Assembly (NCBI GenBank): GCA_023667845.1
Contig: JAMPIU010000039.1
Coordinates: forward strand, 1-45,886
Direction: 5' to 3'
Length of the DNA: 45,886 nt
Origin: Dehalobacter sp.
GTDB taxonomy: Bacteria; Bacillota; Desulfitobacteriia; Desulfitobacteriales; Syntrophobotulaceae
The position numbers were made by a program, and so were the translations under genes. Below the pieces are notes generated by a model. That model was not told the origin of the DNA. It saw only the letters and a list, made by a program, of their open reading frames with translations, and ran no database searches. Position 1 is the stretch's first letter. Every line of letters starts with the position of its first letter. Positions 32,872 to 40,726 of the stretch are shown here, in pieces.

Positions 32872-32889
32872 CGTCAACATAAAGACAAC
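32872..32889 (-). promoter_or_regulatory. Candidate BTAD/SARP-type operator before the acyl-CoA dehydrogenase gene
   Basis: On the reverse strand GTTGTCT and GTTGACG start exactly 11 bp apart, followed by an AT-rich TATTAT about 9 bp later. The nearest GTTG lies about 70 bp from the ATG, close to the 68 bp seen at fixA. Confidence 0.5.
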
Positions 32890-33066
32890 AAATAGTAACA
32901 GTATTGCACACCACGGGCAGCAGTTCGCTGACACTTTTCATTGGCATTTTTTTAGATCTTGCTAATTTCTTTGATCCCATAACTGGTCAGAAGCATTAAA
33001 GACATGGGCGGTCTTGCGCTGAAGCTCATAACACCGGGATACGATGGCATGCCGAACCGGTTAGTA

Positions 33067-33441
33067 CTACTGCCTAATGCCAAGAGAGGTATGGGTTTTT
33101 CCTGATCCAGGGTTACCGATCATGACGATGTTTTGTCTATTCTTAATAAAATCACAAGATGCAAGTTCCTGAATATATCCTTCTGAAACATGTTCTAATC
33201 TGGTAAAGTCAAATTCGTCCAAAGTCTTCACTACAGGAAATCCGGCTTTTCTGATCCTGCGAAGCTGACCGGCTTCCTGTCTTTGCCTGAGCTCAGCTTT
33301 CATCAGTTCACATAAGAATTTATCGTAGCCATCGCCTGGCGAGAGTTGCCTTATGATATTTTCGTAACCGCTGAATGTTGGGGTTCTCAGTTGTTTAGCG
33401 TAGAGTTTAATCGTCTCTTTTAAAGGATTGATACTACTCAT
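33067..33441 (-). pseudogene. istB: IstB-like ATPase helper, truncated after Walker A
   Basis: The 124-codon fragment has the IstB N-terminus (LYAKQLRTPTFSGYENIIRQ, then LMKAELRQRQEAGQLRRIRK) and reaches the Walker A NIVMIGNPGSGKTHTSLGI, then stops. The rest of the AAA+ domain is missing. Confidence 0.85.
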
Positions 33442-33477
33442 ACCACAGCACCCACACTAAGGAAGCTGTCGTATTTT

Positions 33478-34045
33478 TCAAACTGTGGTTTTGTTACTTT
33501 GACATCCCATCTTGAAGGCATTTTTACCGGTTGAGAAGTCGTCTACTCTGGCAATGAGGTTTCGCCCAGGATCAAATTTAAATTTAGGAAGGTTAGCCAT
33601 CCTTGCACTTGCGCTCTGCGCCATGACGCCAACGGTTTGCTCTCTGCCTGTGATGTTGTTCTCCCGGTATTTTAGACACCGGCGCAGGATTTCCGCATTT
33701 AGCTCCTCGATGGTTGCTACCCGGGGGATGGGAACAAGGATATTGCGTCTTCCCCAGCCGACCAGCCCCTCAACGAGCCCTTTTTCATGTCCGGCTGCGA
33801 TGTTGCAAAATTCTGCTTTGAAAGCATAGTGAGCGGCTAGAGCAGCATACCTGTACTGTATTCCGGCATGGAAGCCAAAGCCTTCTTTTACTGCTACTTT
33901 GGCATTGTCAAAGATCACTTTGCGAGGATCCCCGCCAAAATACTCCAATCCACAGACTTGTCCTTCAAGGAAGCTTTCTTCGTTTTGCCGGTAAAATTCT
34001 TGGCAATAGATATCTGAACTGTAACATTCCCGCCTTTTCTTTCAT
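33478..34045 (-). pseudogene. istA: IstA transposase, C-terminal fragment
   Basis: The frame is open from about 34045 and reads SSDIYCQEFYRQNEESFLEG, GLEYFGGDPRKVIFDNAKVA, AAGHEKGLVEGLVGWGRRNI. This matches the later part of the IS21 integrase core and the region beyond it. The N-terminal helix-turn-helix and the first catalytic Asp are lost. Confidence 0.85.
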
Positions 34046-34089
34046 TTCTAAAATTAGACTCCGCTTTAAATAAGGTTTAAATCCATTAG

Positions 34090-34674
34090 CTAATGCCCGT
34101 ACGCCCCTTGATAATGCTTCACGCAGAAATAAATATCGTAGGCGTCTTTAGGTTTTCCTCTGCCTAACGCTGCAGTTTTCATAACTAAAAAGGGAATTAT
34201 GGAAACAACCCTAGCTGTACCGGAATCACCCGCCCCATCGGGGCGTTTCGCTTCTAATACAATTTCTGTTGCCCCTACTTCAAAAGCAAAATTACCACCT
34301 TTAGCTTTTAATGCTTTTAATCCTTGAATATGTTGACCTCTTTTGCTTTCATTTGTACCACCATACAAAAAGGCGAGTATATCTAAGTCAACCTCATAAG
34401 TTTGGGCTTCGTCAAACCCTTCCTTACCTGTGCCTCCACTGACAATGATATATTGAAAATATTTGTCTTTATAGAGTTCTGCGGCTTTATCTAATCTGCC
34501 CTGCAATCTTTGTGACGGAGTTCCATCCAATTCAACCTTATTTCCTAAAACGATCCCAACATCACACTGACCCAGGTTATCGACTAATCCATCAATCGTG
34601 ATCAAAATAGTATGTGATAGAAACCATAGTAGACCGGCAATTATTATTACTTTTAAAAACCTCTTCAGCATCAT
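34090..34674 (-). CDS. Chimera: DUF218 (YdcF/SanA-like) N-terminus fused to an AbiEii-type nucleotidyltransferase tail
   Basis: Residues 1-91 are the start of a DUF218 envelope protein: one membrane segment (VIIIAGLLWFLSHTILI), DVGIVLGNKVELDGTPSQRL and IIVSGGTGKEGFDEA. After that the sequence switches to EVDLDILAFLYGGTNESKRG, then RPDGAGDSGTARVVSIIPFL and KPKDAYDIYFCVKHYQG. This tail matches AbiEii-like nucleotidyltransferases, themselves cut at both ends. The reading frame is open across the joint. I infer a deletion fused two unrelated genes; a working product is doubtful. Confidence 0.7.
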   Translation of the reverse strand: MMLKRFLKVIIIAGLLWFLSHTILITIDGLVDNLGQCDVGIVLGNKVELDGTPSQRLQGRLDKAAELYKDKYFQYIIVSGGTGKEGFDEAQTYEVDLDILAFLYGGTNESKRGQHIQGLKALKAKGGNFAFEVGATEIVLEAKRPDGAGDSGTARVVSIIPFLVMKTAALGRGKPKDAYDIYFCVKHYQGAYGH

Positions 34675-34714
34675 TTACCTCTCTGCAAAGAATTCTCCGA
34701 AAAAACGGTGTCCC

Positions 34715-34960
34715 CTAAAGCCTGATAATAAATCCGGTCTTTTTCCCCCTTTCAAATCCTACTTTTTCATAGAATTTAAGAGCTTCCTCGCCCCTGCCCG
34801 ACATCAGCATCACTTTATAGCAGCCTTCTCCCTGCGCAATTTCCAGTGCTTTTTTCAGCAACCTTGTACCATATCCTTTATTGCGATAACCCTCGTACGT
34901 AACGACATTTTCGATCAATCCATACGGCTTTGCTCCCCTTGTCAGATTATTAACAATCAC
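34715..34960 (-). pseudogene. GNAT acetyltransferase, N-terminally truncated
   Basis: The 81 codons contain the acetyl-CoA-binding part of a GNAT: YGLIENVVTYEGYRNKGYGT (the R-x-x-G-x-G/A loop), LLKKALEIAQGEGCYKVML, and KFYEKVGFERG. About 60 N-terminal residues of the usual fold are absent. The frame overlaps the preceding GNAT gene by 4 bp (GTGA). Related sequence (HEEDGVLVIVNNL) continues in-frame upstream inside that gene's end, showing a junction. Confidence 0.65.
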
Positions 34961-35424
34961 AAGGACACCATCTTCTTCATGGGTGCAAATGTTATTCCAT
35001 CCTTCGTAGCTTGTTGTCCTGTTACTTCAAACCCAAGTTTTTTATATATTTCAACTGCATATGGCGACGAATTTACACTTATCTCGCCAATCTCTGATTT
35101 TTTCTGAACACACTTCTTTAAAGCTTCTGAAAAAAGGGCTTTGGCAATTCCCCTGCCGTGATATGCTTTATTAACAAAAAGCAGGCTGATATGACTATGG
35201 TCCCTCATCGCTATGACGCCTACAAGTTCTTCGCCGTCAAAACAGCCTGATATAAAAAATCTTCCGCTTTCCAGTAATATTTTAAGTTCTTCCGGCTGTA
35301 TGAATTTTCTAAATGTATCAATCCCCTCCTGAGAATAGCCAGGCGCGACATATTGTGAAAAAACAATCCATATAAGGCTTGAAGCCTCGGCTAAATTATC
35401 GGGTTTTAATTCTCTGATTTCCAT
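34957..35424 (-). CDS. GNAT family N-acetyltransferase
   Basis: The 155-aa single-domain GNAT has the fold in order: MEIRELKPDNLAEASSLIWI, RFFISGCFDGEELVGVIAMR, the CoA loop NKAYHGRGIAKALF (R-G-x-G-x-A), and EISVNSSPYAVEIYKKLGFE near the end. The substrate is unknown. Its last codons (MKKMVSL) look altered by the junction with the next GNAT fragment. AACAGAGATGG-type spacing precedes the ATG, with only a weak ribosome site. Confidence 0.8.
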   Translation of the reverse strand: MEIRELKPDNLAEASSLIWIVFSQYVAPGYSQEGIDTFRKFIQPEELKILLESGRFFISGCFDGEELVGVIAMRDHSHISLLFVNKAYHGRGIAKALFSEALKKCVQKKSEIGEISVNSSPYAVEIYKKLGFEVTGQQATKDGITFAPMKKMVSL

Positions 35425-35811
35425 CTCTGTTCCTTTAACCTGCTCCCTTATATCGTTTATAATTGGTTAAATAACCCAAGGTTATAACTGGAAATTTATT
35501 TCTAATATAACATGGTGTGTAACCAACTTCCATGTTTTTTATGATCATTTTGTTTGTTTATAAAAATTCTCTGATTTCAGTCCAAATCTTACTCAATAAT
35601 ACAAAAAAGACGCTGTTTGAATCTGGCATCTCCTTGACGGCAGGCCATATTTCTAAAAAGCATCTATAATGATAAATTAACTCTCAAATCAGTATCTGTA
35701 AGTAATCCCGGATTGAAAGCATTAACGGTAATCTGTTTTCATATGAATCGCCTTTCATTGAGTACGTAGACAGGTACAGACAAGCCCTGATTATTAGGGC
35801 TTCGTACTACA
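35425..35811. other. Intergenic stretch without a recognisable gene
   Basis: I see no coding frame here. An AGCCCT-GATTAT-AGGGCT hairpin at about 35784-35802 lies just after the end of the next reverse-strand gene and may be its terminator, although no T-run follows. The region is AT-rich and probably holds the promoter of the GNAT gene. It may be the right edge of the accessory region. Confidence 0.5.
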
Positions 35812-36087
35812 TTACTTTTCCCCGTCTAGCTCCCGGTTAATTCTTTCCTCAATTTCCTGATCGGTCAGATCATACGCGTCCATCAATTCCCTGGCCCTTT
35901 GTCTTTGTTCATAGTAGTAGGCGCGTTTTCTCCGCCTGAGTTCTGAGATATCACTGCCCCTATCATCGGTCCAGTCAATGTTCCGTCGACCTCTGATCGC
36001 TTTAAAGAAAAAATACGAAAGCGACGCTGTGACGACCAGCATCAAAAGCGCCGTTAACGGACTTCCAAAACCAAAACCTACGATCAT
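35812..36087 (-). CDS. Small membrane-anchored hypothetical protein (91 aa)
   Basis: An N-terminal membrane helix (SPLTALLMLVVTASLSYFFF) is followed by a charged cytoplasmic segment, SDISELRRRKRAYYYEQRQR, and an acidic end, AYDLTDQEIEERINRELDGE. ATG 36087 follows a perfect GGAGG; a start nine codons upstream lacks one. I do not recognise the family. It is divergent from the next gene. Confidence 0.7.
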   Translation of the reverse strand: MIVGFGFGSPLTALLMLVVTASLSYFFFKAIRGRRNIDWTDDRGSDISELRRRKRAYYYEQRQRARELMDAYDLTDQEIEERINRELDGEK

Positions 36088-36257
36088 GATTAACCTCCAC
36101 CCATAAATCACCATGATTGTATCACAATGGCAATTTATTTCGTATAATACCTTAGCATGGTCAACGCTATATCTTCTTTCTTTATCTTATCATATTTCTG
36201 TTGAGTTTTAATGCTCCAAATCAGGTACCCGGTACGAATTAATTGAGGGAGATCAAC

Positions 36258-36683
36258 ATGAGTAATATGTTGTTTACCAACCATATATCTTTGGCAGCAG
36301 CTGCAAACGATCCGCGTTATTTTTCTATGGCCAGAGGGAATTACGGTAATCCCCGGACAGTTTCATTCCCGTATCCCCACACGGGACAGACAGGACAGCC
36401 AAGGGCCGTACTTCCGGCGGCATTTTTACCTGGTACCGTTCTACCGGCTGCAAATCTGCCAGGTACACTTCCGCCGGGCTCGGTTCTGCGAAGTCCTGTT
36501 TCCCCCTCTTCTATTCTTCCAGTTTCTTATCAAAACGGCTATCCGATGCTTGCTGCCCCGCAGATGACTGTCTCTGCAAATAATCTGAATAAGATCCTAA
36601 TCGCCATTTTACTTCTTGTTTCCCTGGACTTGGTGTTTGTCCGGCCGGGCCGCTCTTTGCCTTCCATGGCATCGCGGCACTAG
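36258..36683 (+). CDS. Proline-rich low-complexity protein with C-terminal hydrophobic segment
   Basis: The 141-aa protein has a central run of short imperfect repeats around LP-A/G-x-x-LPG (AVLPAAFLPGTVLPAANLPG, then TLPPGSVLRSPVSPSSILP). A hydrophobic stretch, NKILIAILLLVSLDLVFV, follows near the end. Such sequences recall spore-surface or envelope proteins, but I cannot name it. The last codons run into a 51-bp tandem repeat, so the original C-terminus may have been altered. GAGGGAG precedes ATG 36258. Confidence 0.6.
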   Translation: MSNMLFTNHISLAAAANDPRYFSMARGNYGNPRTVSFPYPHTGQTGQPRAVLPAAFLPGTVLPAANLPGTLPPGSVLRSPVSPSSILPVSYQNGYPMLAAPQMTVSANNLNKILIAILLLVSLDLVFVRPGRSLPSMASRH

Positions 36684-36751
36684 GCCGTCCATGGCCGTCG
36701 CCGCTCTTTGCCCTCCATGGCATCGCGGCACTAGGCCGTCCGTGGCCGTCG
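36650..36751 (+). repeat. Two tandem 51-bp repeats
   Basis: The unit starting CCGCTCTTTGCC and ending GTGGCCGTCG occurs at 36650-36700 and 36701-36751, differing at two positions. It is GC-rich unlike its surroundings. The stop codon of the Pro-rich gene is in the first copy. The period is 17 codons, so expansion would be frame-neutral. Confidence 0.85.
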
Positions 36752-36779
36752 CCGAGCCTTGTCTTTCGTGACCATCCGT

Positions 36780-38303
36780 CTAGGGATTTGTTCTTTCTTT
36801 AGGCTGTTTTCCCTTCGTTTGTTTATCCTTAGGCTGCCTGATTCGGTCCTTTGGTTTGAAGATACTCGGTCTAAGGTTGTTAATCGGGACCGGATTACGT
36901 ATCAGGATTGTGGACAGCGCCTTGATATCCATTGGAATCAATGGCCAGAGATACGGTACACCAAAAGAATTGGTCCGCAGCAGAACAAATAAAACAAGCA
37001 AAACGCCCGCTCCAAATCCCCAGAAATTAAACAGCCCGGCAGCCAGGACAAGGAATAGGCGGACAAGCCTGTTAGCCTGAGCCAGTTCATAACTTGGTGT
37101 CGCAAATGTCCCGACTGCCGCAATAGCGGTATACATCACAACCTCCGGTGTAAACAGCCCGACCTGTATCGCCACATCACCCATCATGAACACCGCGATT
37201 AAACCCAGGGCTGTAGCCAGAGGCGAAGGGGTATGAATCGCCGCCATCCGCAGCATATCGATTGACAATTCTCCCATTAGCACCTGAAACAACAAAGGAA
37301 TTCTAGCCGGTTCTTGTACTCCGATAAATTTAAGTCCCTCGGGAAGCAGCTGCGGATTCAAAGCGGCAGCGAGCCAAAGCGGCGTAAGAAATACGGACAG
37401 AAATATCGCGATAAACCTGACCCACCGCAAATACATACCCACAACCGGCTCTTGGCGGTATTCTTCCGCATGCTGGACATGGTGCCAGAACGTACACGGC
37501 GCGATGATAATACTCGGAGAAGTGTCGACCATCACAATAACATTGCCTTCAAGCAAATGTATTGCTGCCACATCAGGTCTTTCCGTGTACCTGACCCTCG
37601 GAAACGGATTCCAGAATTTGCTTCCTAGAATAAATTCCTCAACTGTTTTTTCCGCCATAGGAATCCCGTCTATTTTTATATTTTTAATTTCTTTTTCAAT
37701 GTATTCCACCATTTTAGGATTCGTAATATCTTCGATATAAGCAATGCAAACATCCGTTTTGGAACGGCTGCCTGCTTTCACGAGCTTCATCCGCAATCCC
37801 GGATCACGCAGGCGGCGACGAATCAGGATGGTATTAAAAACCAACGTCTCCGTGAAACCATCACGTGAACCCCTCGTTACCCGCTCAATATCCGGTTCCT
37901 GAGGCATGCGGCCCGGGTAAGTCCTGAGATCCACAATGATAGCCTGCGTTCTTCCCTCAATCAGTATCGCCATTGTTCCGGATAATAGAAAGTAGATGAC
38001 TTCATCCATGGCTTCGACTTCCGAAACCTGCAGATCAACTATTTTGGACTTTACAAGCTTGTCTACCGCATTCACGGCGAGTTCCACGCGTTCGATCTGC
38101 GAAAGCACTTGCAGGATCATATTGCTGGCAGGTCTGCTGATCATTCCATTAACGGAATAGATTGCAATCTTTTTACCGCCGATGTTCATTTCCCGAAGTA
38201 CAATGTCAAAGCTTTCAGGTACACCGAGTTTTTGATTCAAATAAGTGACGTTTTCCTGATAGTTTTTGGAAATGCTCATTGTCGTTTCTGCTGTTGAGCT
38301 CAT
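36780..38303 (-). CDS. spoVAF: SpoVAF/GerA-type spore germination protein
   Basis: The protein has about 507 aa and belongs to the GerABKA family. The cytoplasmic N-terminal part has DLRTYPGRMPQEPDIERVTR and GFTETLVFNTILIRRRLRDP. Membrane segments follow (RWVRFIAIFLSVFLTPLWLA ... RLVRLFLVLAAGLFNFWGFG). The C-terminal tail is basic and glutamine-rich. I start it at ATG 38303 behind AAAGG, overlapping the spoVAE frame end only slightly upstream. It is the last gene of a spoVAC-D-E-F operon, which serves dipicolinic-acid movement and germination in the spore membrane. Confidence 0.93.
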   Translation of the reverse strand: MSSTAETTMSISKNYQENVTYLNQKLGVPESFDIVLREMNIGGKKIAIYSVNGMISRPASNMILQVLSQIERVELAVNAVDKLVKSKIVDLQVSEVEAMDEVIYFLLSGTMAILIEGRTQAIIVDLRTYPGRMPQEPDIERVTRGSRDGFTETLVFNTILIRRRLRDPGLRMKLVKAGSRSKTDVCIAYIEDITNPKMVEYIEKEIKNIKIDGIPMAEKTVEEFILGSKFWNPFPRVRYTERPDVAAIHLLEGNVIVMVDTSPSIIIAPCTFWHHVQHAEEYRQEPVVGMYLRWVRFIAIFLSVFLTPLWLAAALNPQLLPEGLKFIGVQEPARIPLLFQVLMGELSIDMLRMAAIHTPSPLATALGLIAVFMMGDVAIQVGLFTPEVVMYTAIAAVGTFATPSYELAQANRLVRLFLVLAAGLFNFWGFGAGVLLVLFVLLRTNSFGVPYLWPLIPMDIKALSTILIRNPVPINNLRPSIFKPKDRIRQPKDKQTKGKQPKERTNP

Positions 38304-38307
38304 ATCA

Positions 38308-38670
38308 TCAACCTTTCGGATTAAATACAATTGCTGTCAGATATCCGAACAATACCGCAACGGCAATTCCTGTTGCACCGGTCTGAACACCGCCGGCCAG
38401 AACCCCAAGTATGCCGCCGCTTTGTGCTCCTTCGATCGCACCTTTGACCAGCGTATATCCAAAACCGGAAAGCGGTACGGTTGCACCGGCACCTCCGATT
38501 TTGACCAGAGGTTCATAAAGCCCCAGTCCGCCAAGAATAACTCCACCGGTCACGTACCCGACCAGTACATGTGCCGGCGTGATTTTGGCTTTCGTCAAAT
38601 CCATCAGCAGCTGTCCGGCGACGCACAGAAGTCCGCCAACCAGAAAAGCAGGTAAAATGTTATTCAGCAT
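38308..38670 (-). CDS. spoVAE: Stage V sporulation protein AE
   Basis: The 120-aa membrane protein starts ILPAFLVGGLLCVAGQLLMD and contains GGLGLYEPLVKIGGAGATVP followed by LSGFGYTLVKGAIEGAQSGG, typical SpoVAE (SpoVAEb). It works with SpoVAC and SpoVAD in dipicolinate channels of the inner spore membrane. It lies 13 bp behind spoVAD. Confidence 0.95.
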   Translation of the reverse strand: MLNNILPAFLVGGLLCVAGQLLMDLTKAKITPAHVLVGYVTGGVILGGLGLYEPLVKIGGAGATVPLSGFGYTLVKGAIEGAQSGGILGVLAGGVQTGATGIAVAVLFGYLTAIVFNPKG

Positions 38671-38683
38671 CCAAAGACCTCCC

Positions 38684-39697
38684 TTAACTCATTTCAATCG
38701 ACACAGCATGACCAATTGCCGGCATGGATTCACCCTGTTGGGATGATACAGAACTATGAAGGCTTCCGCTTCCGACAAACAAGATCTTTTGCAGTTCACG
38801 GCTATTCAATTTATTCAGGAGATACCCTGTCAGCACGACCGCGGAACAGCCGCACCCGCTCCCGCCGGCATGTGTATCCTGTTCGCTGCTGTAAATCATC
38901 ACGCCGCAATCTGAGAAGTTATTGGACAGCTGCAGGCCGCTTCGTTTCAAAACCTCAAGCAAAAGCTGAAACCCGACCATCCCAAGATCTCCGGTAATAA
39001 TCATGTCATAGTAATCCGGCTGACGACTGAGGTCCTGAAAATGATTCAGGATGGTGTCGGCAACAGCAGGCACCATGGCCGCACCCATATTATTGGTATC
39101 GGTCTCACCGTAGTCTAAGACCCGGCCAAGCGTTGCACTTGTGATTTTGGGTCCTTCTCCTTGATCAGCCAGAAGGATGCTCCCTGCTCCTGTTACCGTC
39201 CACTGGGCATACATTGCTCTCTGGTTACCCTGCTCATTTGGGAAACGGTATTGTCTCTCTGCTGTCTCATGATGACTGGATGCACTGCAAAGTACTTTAG
39301 ACGCGAACCCGCCGTCGATCAGCATTGCACCAAGGGCCGTGGAAAGCGCCATCGTCGAGCAAGCGCCATAGAGGCCGATAAACGGAAGACCGATTTGTCT
39401 GGCAGCATAGTTCGACGAAATAATCTGGTTCAGCAGATCCCCCGCCAGGTTATAATCCACAGAATTTAGCGGGACATTTGCTTTGGCCGCAGCTCTCGTC
39501 ATGGAAGTTTGCAGCATTTTCATCTCCGTTTTCTCCCATGTCTTTTCATGCCCATAACTGTCTTTTAAGACCAGGTCAAAAGTATCTTTTAGCGGACCCT
39601 GTCCTTCCTTGGGGCCGACAACGTTATACCCTGCCAGAATAACCGGCGGCTGCCTAAATACAACTGTCTGATTGCCTGCTCTTTTGGAATGCAACAT
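38684..39697 (-). CDS. spoVAD: Stage V sporulation protein AD
   Basis: The 337-aa protein has a thiolase-like (KAS III) fold but binds dipicolinic acid rather than catalysing condensation. Motifs seen are LPFIGLYGACSTMALSTALG near residue 125, the central GAGSILLADQGEGPKI, and the C-terminal GGSGCGCSAVVLTGYLL. It sits between spoVAC and spoVAE. Confidence 0.95.
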   Translation of the reverse strand: MLHSKRAGNQTVVFRQPPVILAGYNVVGPKEGQGPLKDTFDLVLKDSYGHEKTWEKTEMKMLQTSMTRAAAKANVPLNSVDYNLAGDLLNQIISSNYAARQIGLPFIGLYGACSTMALSTALGAMLIDGGFASKVLCSASSHHETAERQYRFPNEQGNQRAMYAQWTVTGAGSILLADQGEGPKITSATLGRVLDYGETDTNNMGAAMVPAVADTILNHFQDLSRQPDYYDMIITGDLGMVGFQLLLEVLKRSGLQLSNNFSDCGVMIYSSEQDTHAGGSGCGCSAVVLTGYLLNKLNSRELQKILFVGSGSLHSSVSSQQGESMPAIGHAVSIEMS

Positions 39698-39717
39698 TTT
39701 TCCTTCTTCCTCCGTGT

Positions 39718-40188
39718 TTATCTGATTAATAAATAGATCAAGCCGACAATGATTGAACTTGTAATTCCATAAACCAAAACTGGGCCGGCAATCGTAAAAA
39801 GCTTCCCGCCTACACCGAACACATAACCTTCTCTCTTATATTCAAGTGCCGGTGAAACCATCGAATTTGCAAAACCGGTCACGGGAATGATCCCTCCGGC
39901 TCCCCCGTATTTGACAATCGTGTCATAAACACCGAGACCGGTCAAAATAGCCCCTATTATTATCAGCGTCGCTGTTCCTGCTGTCTGAGCAGCTGTTTTA
40001 GCCAGCCCGATGTAATTCATGTAAAAATTGACAATCATCTGACCAAAGCTGCAGATGATTCCGCCGACAACAAATGCTGACAGCACATTTTTCAAAACCG
40101 TTGGTTTTGGCGAAAACTTTTCTGTTAATTGTTTATATTCCTCCTGGGTCACCGCAACGGATGGAGGACGGAGTTTTGATTCCGACAA
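39718..40188 (-). CDS. spoVAC: Stage V sporulation protein AC
   Basis: The 156-aa membrane protein has four to five helices, with SPKPTVLKNVLSAFVVGGII, GVYDTIVKYGGAGGIIPVTG and FANSMVSPALEYKREGYVFG typical of SpoVAC, the mechanosensitive dipicolinate channel component. The start is TTG 40188 behind AAGGGGTG. It is the first gene of the operon; the spoVAA and spoVAB genes known from B. subtilis are absent, as in many Clostridia. Confidence 0.95.
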   Translation of the reverse strand: MSESKLRPPSVAVTQEEYKQLTEKFSPKPTVLKNVLSAFVVGGIICSFGQMIVNFYMNYIGLAKTAAQTAGTATLIIIGAILTGLGVYDTIVKYGGAGGIIPVTGFANSMVSPALEYKREGYVFGVGGKLFTIAGPVLVYGITSSIIVGLIYLLIR

Positions 40189-40314
40189 TGATTTTCACCC
40201 CTTTTTTTGATTAATAATTCCCGATTTTTCGCTAAGAAATTCAGGTATTGTCAATTGTTTTATTTGTTTATCAACTTTATACCAGAATCAGTCAATAATT
40301 TCAGAACCAAGCAC

Positions 40315-40343
40315 GAAGGAAATATTTGGGTGATGTCGAAGAT
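40315..40343 (+). promoter_or_regulatory. Candidate sigma-H promoter of the spoIIA operon
   Basis: GAAGGAAAT, an 11-bp spacer and GTCGAAGAT match the sigma-H pattern RNAGGAWWW-N11/12-RNNGAATWW except for one -10 base. It lies 36 bp before the spoIIAA ATG. The spoIIA operon is sigma-H driven in B. subtilis. Confidence 0.6.
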
Positions 40344-40378
40344 AGATTTAACGACTTGTAATAAGGAGCGTGGCATCC

Positions 40379-40696
40379 ATGAAAAAAAGAATTGAACGAC
40401 AAACCCTGCATTTATATCTTGAAGGCGAACTCGATATGAAGAATGCCAGTGAATTAAAAAGCGTGATTGACCTGGATATAGAGAAAAAAGGAGTCAGGAC
40501 GGTGATCCTGCATCTGGATGATCTCCGTTTCATTGACAGTTCCGGTCTAGGGGTTATCTTGGGACGATATAAAAAACTGCTTCCTCTTGAAGGAAAACTT
40601 AAAATTGCCAATGCTCCGCCGCATATTTACCGGATCATGGAACTGTCGGGGCTTCCCAAAATTATAGAATTTTTACCAAAAGAACCTGCCGTATAA
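40379..40696 (+). CDS. spoIIAA: Anti-sigma F factor antagonist
   Basis: The 105-aa STAS protein frees sigma F by binding SpoIIAB when unphosphorylated. LHLYLEGELDMKN opens the fold, and the phosphorylatable Ser is in LRFIDSSGLGVILGRYKKL. I use ATG 40379, 10 nt behind AAGGAG; a GTG three codons earlier is too close to that site. It is the first gene of spoIIAA-AB-sigF. Confidence 0.95.
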   Translation: MKKRIERQTLHLYLEGELDMKNASELKSVIDLDIEKKGVRTVILHLDDLRFIDSSGLGVILGRYKKLLPLEGKLKIANAPPHIYRIMELSGLPKIIEFLPKEPAV

Positions 40697-40726
40697 ATGA
40701 ATTTAGAGTTGAAAGGAGAATAATCA

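Larger units (their letters stand above)
33067..34045 (-). mobile_element. IS21-family remnant (partial istA and istB)
   Basis: Two fragments in istA-istB order lie on the reverse strand, each cut: the C-terminal third of the transposase, then the N-terminal half of the ATPase helper. No clear terminal inverted repeats are seen. The element is dead. The stretch 32806-33066 beyond it holds only a short coding-like scrap (RHAIVSRCYELQRKTAHVFN) that I cannot name. Confidence 0.8.

Noticed and set aside
40189-40314. A sigma-G promoter before spoVAC
   Set aside because: I could not find a -35/-10 pair with acceptable spacing; only loose matches are present.
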